Positions 1 through 6,807 of a stretch of 8,169 nt of DNA are shown one piece after another. Source of the DNA: Rhodobiaceae bacterium UBA6963 (GTDB lineage: Bacteria > Pseudomonadota > Alphaproteobacteria > RS24); NCBI GenBank assembly GCA_002450335.1, contig DJZB01000010.1:11453-19621 (forward strand), given 5' to 3'. Each line of letters starts with the position of its first letter. The stretch's first letter is position 1. The position numbers and the translations under genes were made by a program. The notes beneath the pieces were generated by a model. That model saw only the letters and a list, made by a program, of their open reading frames with translations. It was not told the origin of the DNA and made no database searches.

Positions 1-1665
1 AGAGATTTCTCAAATGACTCATTCATGTATAATGTAACGCGTCAAGAGACTAGACCACAAAGAGATCTGCAGACCTATTCTGTATCTCTAGGAGTTAATG
101 TCACCGACAATCTGTATGCTCTTTTGACAGTTGATAATTATGACGACAGCTCCGAGCATAACCTGCTGAATATTACACCTGCTGGGTGGGCATTTTGTGG
201 TCTTTTTGGTCATTGCGGTAGCACCGATAACTCGGCTGCATCTGATTACACTGAAACTTTCCAAGCCATTCCATTCTTAAGCGGCATTGAGGGAACAAAC
301 CTCACACTAAATCTTGAGTGGGAAGGTGATAATTATACTTTCAAATCCATCAGTGGTCATAATGATTTTGAAGAGGTTATGGACATTTGTTCTTGGGGTG
401 GTTCTGGCACAACAGGTTTTGGGGCCTTCTCAGATAGGCCTGCCGGAACAAATCCAACAAGATATCAAGACAGCCAATGTATGTTCCCAGTTGTTCGTGA
501 TCAAAACTTTGAGCAAACATCTCAGGAATTTCAGCTAATCTCTAATTTTGACGGTCCTCTGAATTATATTTTAGGAGCCTACTTCCTTGAATCTAGCTCC
601 TACATGGACTCAGGACCAGTCCAAAACTACATTTCCGAGGAGGATAAAGAAGCCACTGCATTTTTTGGGGAGCTAAACTATGACTTCAACGAAGAATGGG
701 GGGTAACAGTCGGTGCTCGCTATACTGAGGAAGATAAAGAACTGAATACAGGTAATTTCGCTACTTACACCAATAAGCAAGCAAGAAATTATGTTGGCCA
801 ATTCAACGGAAACTTCACTGATGATAATCTCTCATATCGTGTAATTCTTGAGAGAAACTTCGACCAGGGTATGGTCTACGCTTCATACACTACTGGCTTC
901 CGCTCAGGCGGTTGGCAATCTAGAGGTGTAGGTGGCTATCTCGGAGGTGCAAATGCCACCAATACGCCTCAAGATTATGGCCCATATGAATCTGAGGAAG
1001 TTGAAAGCATTGAATTAGGTCTGAGATCAGAGCTTAACGATGGGAAATTAGTTTTCAATGCCACGGCGTTTATGGCTGACTATACTGATAAACAGGAGGT
1101 TGTTGTTACTGGTGGTTTTGCACCATGTCTCCCAACATGTACATTTGTTGTCAATGCTGGTGATGTAGAAATTTCTGGTTTGGAAATTGATGCCAAAGCA
1201 TTGTTGAGTGATAGCCTCTCAGTTAATGCTGCCATCGGAATATTGGACTCAGAGTATAAAACCTTTGACTATAATGGTACCGACGTTGCGGATGACTCTC
1301 AGCTAATTTTTGCTCCTGAGTCAACTGTTTCTCTTGGTTTTGATTATGACATTGCTATGGAAACTGGGGAAATGACATTCTCTGGAAATCTTTCAATGTT
1401 TGATGAGTATAGTGGACGATACACACCCTTGCAGACAACGCCGGGGCTGGACTTAATGGTTCCGTCTCATGAGGCTCTTGATTTATCTCTGACATATTCG
1501 AGAGAAACGGATAGTGGCGGCACAATGAAAATTGTAGTCTTCGGGAACGATATTCTTGAGGAAGGGGGTCGTCTGGCTAGACCTTTCGATGCGGCACCAA
1601 CCTTTAGTTTTGCATCTCCTCTTAAAAGACAACACTTCGGCATGTCTATTGGGTTTGAATTCTAA
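1..1665 (+). CDS. TonB-dependent receptor, C-terminal beta-barrel part (5' end outside window)
   Basis: Outer-membrane active transporter of the TonB-dependent receptor family, which imports large or scarce ligands such as iron chelates, vitamins or oligosaccharides using TonB energy. The frame is open from the first base, so the Met codon at 25 is internal; the plug domain and TonB box lie off the left edge. What is visible is about 554 residues of alternating aromatic/polar beta strands and long loops. Typical barrel elements are the ASYTTGFRSGG stretch near 900, the EEVESIELGLRSEL strand near 1000-1040, and a C-terminus ending in FGMSIGFEF with the terminal Phe that the BAM machinery recognises. 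Three close cysteine pairs fall in loop-like segments (codons near 196/214, 388/478 and 1126/1138). The ligand cannot be told. It is followed after 22 bases by a strong terminator and converges on the HupE-containing operon, so it is transcribed separately from it. Confidence 0.93.
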   Translation, partial: RDFSNDSFMYNVTRQETRPQRDLQTYSVSLGVNVTDNLYALLTVDNYDDSSEHNLLNITPAGWAFCGLFGHCGSTDNSAASDYTETFQAIPFLSGIEGTNLTLNLEWEGDNYTFKSISGHNDFEEVMDICSWGGSGTTGFGAFSDRPAGTNPTRYQDSQCMFPVVRDQNFEQTSQEFQLISNFDGPLNYILGAYFLESSSYMDSGPVQNYISEEDKEATAFFGELNYDFNEEWGVTVGARYTEEDKELNTGNFATYTNKQARNYVGQFNGNFTDDNLSYRVILERNFDQGMVYASYTTGFRSGGWQSRGVGGYLGGANATNTPQDYGPYESEEVESIELGLRSELNDGKLVFNATAFMADYTDKQEVVVTGGFAPCLPTCTFVVNAGDVEISGLEIDAKALLSDSLSVNAAIGILDSEYKTFDYNGTDVADDSQLIFAPESTVSLGFDYDIAMETGEMTFSGNLSMFDEYSGRYTPLQTTPGLDLMVPSHEALDLSLTYSRETDSGGTMKIVVFGNDILEEGGRLARPFDAAPTFSFASPLKRQHFGMSIGFEF

Positions 1666-1687
1666 GCCTTAAGGTTTTTACAAGATT

Positions 1688-1718
1688 AAAACCCCCACCA
1701 AAGGGTGGGGGTTTTTTT
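1688..1718 (+). terminator. Rho-independent terminator between convergent genes, probably bidirectional
   Basis: A perfect 12-bp stem, AAAACCCCCACC (1688-1699) with GGTGGGGGTTTT (1704-1715), closes a 4-base loop AAAG and runs into seven consecutive T (1712-1718) on the plus strand. This is a textbook intrinsic terminator for the receptor gene ending at 1665. On the minus strand the same stem is followed by only four T, so it may also end the transcript of the HupE-type gene whose stop codon is 5 bases away, but less efficiently. Confidence 0.95.
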
Positions 1719-1722
1719 ATGC

Positions 1723-2790
1723 CTAAAATTGCAAGCTGCGTTCGACAAACCAAAAACAAGCAACAAAGCCGATTGTGTAAAACACATATTTATAGCCTAT
1801 CGTCTCAGACAGATGACGCGCCGAACCAATATATCTATGCACCACAAAAGCGAGAAGCATAGCCGGCACGACAAAAGCGAGTTGCCCGCCCTCTACCCCC
1901 AGATTAAAAAACAGGAGTGCTGCAACCAGCCCATCTTCAGGTAAGCCGATACTGATAAGCTCATTGGCAAAGCCCAGCCCATGCACCAGCCCGAAAAACA
2001 AGGAAATCAAAACAGGATAGGTTCTCGCAAGGGTTTTTCTTCCGGTGTGCAACAGCTCAACGCAAACCAAAATAATGCTTAATGAAATGAGCGTTTCTAC
2101 ATAAATAACCGGCAAGGTGAGAATTTTCAAAGACGCCGCCGCCAATGTGAAACTATGGCCAATCGTGAAACCGGTGACTGCCCAAAATATTTTCTTGGGC
2201 ATTCTCGCCAGTGCCATAAGGCAAATGAGAAACAAAAGATGATCCCAGCCCTGTAAAATATGACTGAAGCCAAGCTCCAGATAAGCCTCCGCCATCAGAG
2301 ACGAGGGGGCAGACGCCGGCGCCAAGGCCTGAGGTATCACCCAAGAAAGCTCGTCCGGTTTAAGCAGGAACATGGCTGTCGCCTTATCACCATCCAAATT
2401 ATTTTTATGCAATCGCACAAAGCTTGAGAGTGACGGATTGCCCAATGGATATGTCAGCGTTAACATAGGCGCTAAATTCGGCGTGTTACCTGAACAAAGA
2501 AAATCAGCCCCGCCATAATAAGCCTCGCCCGTAAAGCGCTCCGGATAGGTGCGTATTAAATTACAGGCAGTTGCAAAATTAATTATCGGGTGCTTTCGCG
2601 AAGATAAGGAACCGGGAATTTTCCATTCGAGTTTCATCTCACCTGAGCGGGCATCATCTTGATAAATATCAATCAATACCGGACGCGGATCATGCGCTGC
2701 TGCAGGCGAGATAAGCGATGCGCCTGACGCCTGACTCAGGACCACAACAAGCATTATTAAAAAAGAAAGCTGTATATGCCGAGACATCAT
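1723..2790 (-). CDS. HupE/UreJ-family membrane protein (type 2, with periplasmic N-terminal domain)
   Basis: Integral inner-membrane protein of 355 residues resembling the HupE_UreJ_2 family; classical HupE/UreJ members are nickel (or cobalt) permeases, while this two-part subfamily has no settled function. Residues 1-32 are a signal peptide (hydrophobic run FLIMLVVVL, then SPAAA before HDPRP). The mature N-terminal domain (about 33-160) is beta-rich and has two cysteines (76 and 99), probably a disulfide. Residues 170-350 hold the membrane part with family motifs: GFSHILQGWDHLLFL (174-188), GFTIGHSFTL (207-216), E232, FGLVHGLGFA (266-275) and FFNLGVEGGQ (294-303). The repeated His and Glu inside helices are candidates for metal ligands. 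The ATG overlaps the stop of the foldase gene by one base (TAATG on the minus strand), with no convincing own ribosome-binding site, so translational coupling is likely. No hydrogenase or urease genes are nearby, so the HupE/UreJ name should not be read as a role in those enzymes. Confidence 0.88.
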   Translation of the reverse strand: MMSRHIQLSFLIMLVVVLSQASGASLISPAAAHDPRPVLIDIYQDDARSGEMKLEWKIPGSLSSRKHPIINFATACNLIRTYPERFTGEAYYGGADFLCSGNTPNLAPMLTLTYPLGNPSLSSFVRLHKNNLDGDKATAMFLLKPDELSWVIPQALAPASAPSSLMAEAYLELGFSHILQGWDHLLFLICLMALARMPKKIFWAVTGFTIGHSFTLAAASLKILTLPVIYVETLISLSIILVCVELLHTGRKTLARTYPVLISLFFGLVHGLGFANELISIGLPEDGLVAALLFFNLGVEGGQLAFVVPAMLLAFVVHRYIGSARHLSETIGYKYVFYTIGFVACFWFVERSLQF

Positions 2791-3647
2791 TAGTCGTAAA
2801 TAACAGTGTATTTTTTTCGCAAGCGATCGGCATGAGCCTGACGCGCTGCCTTGTTTAACGAAAGCTTCAAATCAAAAAGCGCCTTCTCCCTTACTTCTGC
2901 TAGCGTTGGTATTTTGGCATCCGTTTTATTAACCACACGCACCAGGTGAAATCCGTGGCGCGACGCCAATGGCCCTTGCCACTCAATACCAGATGAAAGG
3001 CCAAACACAGAAGAGGCAAAATCATCTCCAAAATGAGCCGCAATATCTTCTTGTGACTTGCGCTTGTAAGATTTGTGATAGATGAAGCGATTCCCCTGCT
3101 CGGCAATTGCCAGAACGCTTTCACTATTGAGGGCTGATAAAACTTCTTGAGCTTTTTCTCTTGCCTCAGGTACAAAATATATATGCGTAAAACTTATCTC
3201 GGCAGGGAACCGATAATTCTCTTTGTGCGTCTTATACCAATCAGTTAATAATGCCCCAGCTTTTTCGGGTATGTCTGCCTGTGTGTCAGCCAGAAATTCT
3301 AGTTTTTGGATTAAGCGCTGGCGAATGATGAAATCGCTCTCACCCAACCCCATCCTGCGCGCTTCCCGCACCAATACTTCCGCACGTATAAAGTCTTCCG
3401 TAAGGGCATTTCGTTCCTCGGTAGACATAACTTCTAGCTTGTTGGCAATAGCAGGCAAACCAAAACTCTGACTTTTATATTGATAAAATTCTTTCAGGCG
3501 CGCCTCTGAAACAATAATTTCATTTTCCGGCACAGGTTTTTGGGCTAGAAAAAGCACATACAGAGCAGCAGAAAAAAGAATAAAAATAAATAAAGGTTCG
3601 CGCATAATGCGCGATACATCGCGTTTGATTTGCATTGTGAAGCTCAC
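2790..3647 (-). CDS. Membrane-anchored PpiC/parvulin-like peptidyl-prolyl isomerase
   Basis: Predicted periplasm-facing foldase of 285 residues. An N-terminal segment with positive charges (KRD, R13, R16) precedes one hydrophobic helix (about 18-35), giving an N-in, C-out anchor. Residues 45-145 are helical and SurA/PrsA-like (ARLKEFY, EDFIRAEVLVREA, IIRQRLIQKLEFL). The parvulin-like part spans about 148-242: it opens with ISFTHIYF (H155) and closes with GPLASRHGFHLVRV (H231, H234), and a charged helical tail follows. The usual central GGDLG-type segment of active parvulins is absent; in its place is a KSQEDIAAHFGDDFA stretch. It may thus be a chaperone more than an efficient isomerase. The frame can start at GTG 3647 (used here) or ATG 3635 (MQIKRD); neither has a clear Shine-Dalgarno sequence, and both keep the anchor helix. 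It lies 69 bases after the DUF3604 gene and overlaps the HupE-type gene by one base, so the three are probably one operon. Confidence 0.87.
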   Translation of the reverse strand: MSFTMQIKRDVSRIMREPLFIFILFSAALYVLFLAQKPVPENEIIVSEARLKEFYQYKSQSFGLPAIANKLEVMSTEERNALTEDFIRAEVLVREARRMGLGESDFIIRQRLIQKLEFLADTQADIPEKAGALLTDWYKTHKENYRFPAEISFTHIYFVPEAREKAQEVLSALNSESVLAIAEQGNRFIYHKSYKRKSQEDIAAHFGDDFASSVFGLSSGIEWQGPLASRHGFHLVRVVNKTDAKIPTLAEVREKALFDLKLSLNKAARQAHADRLRKKYTVIYD

Positions 3648-3716
3648 ACATAAAACAGCCAGATTTAAGAATGATAACTTAGGGTAATATTCAGCTCCCC
3701 ATTATTTAGCTCGGGG

Positions 3717-5657
3717 TTATTCGGCAATTGGCGTATACCAAATTGGCGATGAGTATACCCTTTCTTGAATAGCAACCGGAACATCATCAGGCAAATCAAG
3801 ATTAAACCTTTGCGCATCATAAGTTGTCCAACGCGGTGTTGGTATTTCAAGAACACGGACATAATAAAAAGCCCTCAAAGATTTGTCAAAAGCGGGGTCT
3901 GTCCAGACTGTTGCCAGATTTTCTGTGCCGATTGTATTTGTATAAGTTGCCTCAGAGACATTTACAGTTGACCCGACGGGTTGCAGAGCACCAGTTTTTG
4001 GATCTACCACACGCGCATCTGACCAAGCAACATCATAGACTTGCTCTTTCAATTTACCGTTAGCATCTAACCAACCCTTCACGACCTGCACCCTGTCAAG
4101 ATTAGCGCCATCAGGGTCTTTAGACGCAGTTATCATAAACCGAGGGGCAGCTTCTTTATCATTTGCAACAAATAGGTCACCACCCATTGGAACCCCTTTT
4201 TTATAGCCAAGCGTTGCATAATCTGGTTGCTCTAAATCGGTCTCATCAAAATCCCAGCCGCCGAAGAAACGCAAAACTATGCGTGGGCCAGTTGTCGCGT
4301 ATACTTCCTTACGTTTGATAGCATCAAAAATCGCTTCGCGAGAGTTTTCCTCTGCCCAAACAGCTGCATAACCTGCCGCTGTGAGAATTCTGTTGTTCCA
4401 TAGAATGCCGCCCATTTTATTCATTAGGCGTTCGGGTGACGGCTCGGAGTCGACAAATTTACCATAATAATTGTCGCTGTCTGCCGTTGCCATAACTGTA
4501 TGAGAATCCGTACTCCCGATCATGCCAAATTTGAACGGGTTCACACCCAGTTTCTCCTCCAGCGCAAGGCCTGTTTTAAGTGCAGGGCGCGCATAACTTC
4601 CAGTATACACCATCACCTTTTTGTCTTCAGCAATCACATTTGAGTTGATATCTGTTTCATCCCATCTCTCAAAATCAGCAAAAGGGTCATTTGGTGAAAT
4701 TAGTGGGTGAGCTTCGGAGTCTCCTTTCACCTGTGTCATTTCAAGAACTGGCTCCCATCTGATACGGGTGTTGGCGTATTGTGTGTCAAATGCTGCACCG
4801 GAAACACGCTCTCTGGAATACATCCGACCCTCAGACAAATTACTGTTATGAGGGATAGCCAGAACCTCTCCGCCTGTCTTCTTTTCGTAGTCCTCTAACC
4901 GTTCCCAAAGATATTCAGGGTCATTATTTTCAGTTGATGAAACTGGAATAGCGCCAAGGGTTTTTTCTGCACCATCTCTAAAAATAACCACACGGTGCAT
5001 ATTGTCGCCGTCTATCATTGAAGTCCACTCATACCCAGAAAAGGCTGAAAATTTACCAGGGTCATTGTGCCTTTCTGCGGTCTCAACAATTTCAGCCCAT
5101 ACGCCTTTAAAGAAAGCCTCATCTGGATACTCAATTTTGGGTTTTGAGGCTGAGGAAGATGTATCTGCATCAAATGAGCCTACCCATTCTTGAATAATAC
5201 TTTTGAGATTATCATCATCGAGCCAACTTTTCCAACGCTTACCTAATTCGGTTTTTTCAATGCCATGCTTTTGATCCATGATACTTGCAATAACCCCTAA
5301 AAATTCTGCGTGGTCAGACACCAACAAAAAATCAAGCGGTTTTTTTAATTGCGCGGTGGCGCCAGTGTGTGCTTCAACGGGCTCCCCCTTTGCAAACCTA
5401 AATGCGTCATCCGCGGTCATCATCCGATTGCCAAACGAGAATGAATCCATTGATAATCTTGAGTGAACATGCAGGTCACCCCAATATACTCCATCAGTCG
5501 ATGACTTTGACGGTAACCTCTGATCTGAAAGAGAAGAAACGCTACCATTGTCTTGTTTTTCAGTTTCTTGCTGATCGCCGCAACCAATCAAACTGACACT
5601 CAGAAAAAAGACAAAAATAAAGGTTAGGCCGTGGCGGCCAAAATGAGACATTTTCAT
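3717..5657 (-). CDS. DUF3604 family lipoprotein with PHP-like metal-binding motifs
   Basis: Exported protein of 646 residues of the DUF3604 family, distantly related to PHP (polymerase and histidinol phosphatase) metal-dependent hydrolases; the substrate is unknown. It starts with a lipoprotein signal peptide: basic n-region (KMSHFGRHG), hydrophobic run TFIFVFFLSVSLIG and lipobox LIGC with Cys26. Gly at +2 does not match the Asp+2 inner-membrane retention signal, so outer-membrane sorting is plausible. Likely metal ligands are visible in order: GDLHVHS (D61, H63, H65), VSDHAEF (D115, H116), SGYEWT (E210), IPHNSN (H270) and GSTDSH (D384, H386). E306 and H317 (EMTQVKGDSEAHP) also look like family positions. 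The length fits the family. The longest open frame starts at ATG 5672, but that ATG lies within the ribosome-binding site GGAGGG (5670-5665), which is 7 bases before ATG 5657; I therefore use 5657. It is the first gene of a probable operon with the foldase and the HupE-type gene. Confidence 0.9.
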   Translation of the reverse strand: MKMSHFGRHGLTFIFVFFLSVSLIGCGDQQETEKQDNGSVSSLSDQRLPSKSSTDGVYWGDLHVHSRLSMDSFSFGNRMMTADDAFRFAKGEPVEAHTGATAQLKKPLDFLLVSDHAEFLGVIASIMDQKHGIEKTELGKRWKSWLDDDNLKSIIQEWVGSFDADTSSSASKPKIEYPDEAFFKGVWAEIVETAERHNDPGKFSAFSGYEWTSMIDGDNMHRVVIFRDGAEKTLGAIPVSSTENNDPEYLWERLEDYEKKTGGEVLAIPHNSNLSEGRMYSRERVSGAAFDTQYANTRIRWEPVLEMTQVKGDSEAHPLISPNDPFADFERWDETDINSNVIAEDKKVMVYTGSYARPALKTGLALEEKLGVNPFKFGMIGSTDSHTVMATADSDNYYGKFVDSEPSPERLMNKMGGILWNNRILTAAGYAAVWAEENSREAIFDAIKRKEVYATTGPRIVLRFFGGWDFDETDLEQPDYATLGYKKGVPMGGDLFVANDKEAAPRFMITASKDPDGANLDRVQVVKGWLDANGKLKEQVYDVAWSDARVVDPKTGALQPVGSTVNVSEATYTNTIGTENLATVWTDPAFDKSLRAFYYVRVLEIPTPRWTTYDAQRFNLDLPDDVPVAIQERVYSSPIWYTPIAE

Positions 5658-5664
5658 ATTATTA

Positions 5665-5670
5665 CCCTCC
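5665..5670 (-). promoter_or_regulatory. Ribosome-binding site that sets the DUF3604 gene start
   Basis: GGAGGG on the minus strand, followed by 7 bases (TAATAAT) and ATG at 5657. The upstream in-frame ATG at 5672 supplies the first G of this site and so is an unlikely start. Another ATG two codons downstream (5651) would have a poorer spacing of 13 bases. Confidence 0.85.
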
Positions 5671-5672
5671 AT

Positions 5673-5693
5673 TTAATGGATATTAACCATTAA
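5673..5693. repeat. Perfect 7-7-7 inverted repeat in the divergent control region
   Basis: TTAATGG (5673-5679) and CCATTAA (5687-5693) are exact reverse complements separated by 7 bases. The repeat sits directly upstream of the DUF3604 ribosome-binding site, in the 119-base gap between two divergent genes. A possible minus-strand -10 element TATAAG (5705-5700) would place transcription start near the right arm, so the repeat could be an operator at the start site or a 5' leader hairpin. I see no convincing -35 partner, so the promoter itself is not called. Confidence 0.5.
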
Positions 5694-5765
5694 GGTATTC
5701 TTATAACACTAGCACAAAAACTCGTTTTAATCATCTAGTCTATTGATAAGGTCTAATAACGCTCT

Positions 5766-5774
5766 GGGGGTGAG
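5766..5774 (+). promoter_or_regulatory. Ribosome-binding site of the reductase gene
   Basis: GGGGGTGAG: its first eight bases, GGGGGTGA, match the Shine-Dalgarno consensus GGAGGTGA except for one G, which can still form a G-U pair with the 16S rRNA tail. With the GGGGG core at 5766-5770 the spacing to ATG 5777 is 6 bases, which supports that start. Confidence 0.75.
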
Positions 5775-5776
5775 AT

Positions 5777-6787
5777 ATGAAAAATCGGAGTATTATTCTA
5801 GCGAAACGACCTATAGGCAATCCTAAGTCCGATGACTTCGCTTTGCATGCGGGAGAGCTGCCGGATATTGAAGACAATGAAATTCTTGTCAAAAATTTTG
5901 CCATTTCTCTTGATGCTGGATTTCGCAATTGGATGAATGAGGACGCAGGCGATGAAATTCTCCCCGCTATGCCTTTAGGTGAGCCTGTAATGGGGCTTTC
6001 ACTTTGTGAAGTAATAGAAACAAAAAATCCTGAATATTTAGTTGGCGATAAATTGATGGCACGGTTCGCGTGGCAAGAATATTCCATTGGAAAGCCGGGG
6101 GATTTTATTGCCAAACTTCCCAAGGACCTCTCTTTTCCCTATAGCTATTACCTCGGCGTGCTCGGCGACACTGGCATGTCCGCCTACTTTGCGCTAACTG
6201 AAATTGCACCCCCCAAAAAAGGGCAAACCGTTCTTATCAGTGCCGCAGGCGGCGCAGTTGGGTCCATTGCCGGGCAAATCGCTAAGATTTATGGCGCTCG
6301 TGCTGTTGGTATTTCTAGCAGCCCGGAAAAATGCGATTTTCTTGTTAATGAGCTTGGTTACGATGCCGCCGTTAACCGAAAAGCTCCCGAAGGTCAGGCC
6401 GAAGCCATCAAAGCTGCATGCCCGGATGGAGTAGATATTTTTCTGGACAACGTTGGGGGCGAAACACTTCAAGCTGCCATAACCAATATGAACCATCGAG
6501 GTCGGATTGTAATGATTGGCGCTGTGACGCATTACACATCTGAAGGCCCACCCACTGCGCCAAATAATTTGTTCGAGCTATCTTCTAAAGAAATCACTGC
6601 ACAGGGTTTAATGACGCATTTTCGGCACGATCAATATGATGATGTGCGCCAGCAACTAGAAACGTGGCTTTCAGAGGGCAAGCTTAAAAGCTTTGAACAT
6701 AAACTGATCGGCATTGAAAATGTCGGTGTGGCTTTTTGCCAGATGTTCGACGGACAGAATTTCGGTAAAACCGTCGTAGACCTTTAA
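5777..6787 (+). CDS. NADP-dependent medium-chain oxidoreductase (CurA / leukotriene B4 dehydrogenase-like)
   Basis: Cytoplasmic zinc-independent member of the medium-chain dehydrogenase/reductase superfamily, of the branch that uses NADPH to reduce the double bond of alpha,beta-unsaturated ketones or aldehydes (curcumin reductase CurA/YncB, prostaglandin reductase). The 336 residues match the family's usual size. Order of parts: N-terminal GroES-like substrate domain (1-125, with MPLGEPVMG at 65-73 and GVLGDTGMSAYF at 127-138); Rossmann nucleotide-binding domain with AAGGAVGSIAGQIAK (156-170); a GISSSPEKC turn (178-186) that probably accepts the NADP 2'-phosphate; DNVGGE (224-229); and a C-terminal return to the catalytic domain ending FGKTVVDL. 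The zinc-binding cysteine cluster of alcohol dehydrogenases is absent. It is divergent from the DUF3604 gene and 20 bases upstream of the MaoC-like gene, with which it probably shares a transcript. The physiological substrate is unknown. Confidence 0.92.
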   Translation: MKNRSIILAKRPIGNPKSDDFALHAGELPDIEDNEILVKNFAISLDAGFRNWMNEDAGDEILPAMPLGEPVMGLSLCEVIETKNPEYLVGDKLMARFAWQEYSIGKPGDFIAKLPKDLSFPYSYYLGVLGDTGMSAYFALTEIAPPKKGQTVLISAAGGAVGSIAGQIAKIYGARAVGISSSPEKCDFLVNELGYDAAVNRKAPEGQAEAIKAACPDGVDIFLDNVGGETLQAAITNMNHRGRIVMIGAVTHYTSEGPPTAPNNLFELSSKEITAQGLMTHFRHDQYDDVRQQLETWLSEGKLKSFEHKLIGIENVGVAFCQMFDGQNFGKTVVDL

Positions 6788-6807
6788 TAATCATACGGTA
6801 AATAAAA

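Noticed and set aside
1705..1944. A 79-residue plus-strand frame beginning in the terminator
   Set aside because: It starts inside the terminator stem and is antisense to the 3' end of the HupE-type gene.
1723..2790. Reading the HupE/UreJ-like gene as part of a hydrogenase or urease cluster
   Set aside because: No hydrogenase, urease or accessory gene is present, and the architecture is that of the separate type 2 subfamily.
3648..3716. Possible hairpin (CCCC and GGGG separated by 12 bases) in the gap between the DUF3604 and foldase genes
   Set aside because: The stem is only four pairs, the loop is long and no T run follows, so it is not a supportable terminator; the gap is better read as intra-operon.
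3665..3862. A short minus-strand frame running past the end of the DUF3604 gene towards the foldase gene
   Set aside because: Most of it overlaps the C-terminal coding part of the DUF3604 gene in another frame; the basic, low-complexity translation has no domain features.
5694..5765. Promoters for the divergent genes
   Set aside because: I see AT-rich -10-like words (TATAAG on the minus strand, TAATAA on the plus strand) but no -35 box at proper spacing for either.
5740..6532. Minus-strand frames opposite the reductase gene (127 and 112 residues)
   Set aside because: They are shadows of a clear medium-chain reductase gene and have serine/proline-rich, unfamily-like translations.
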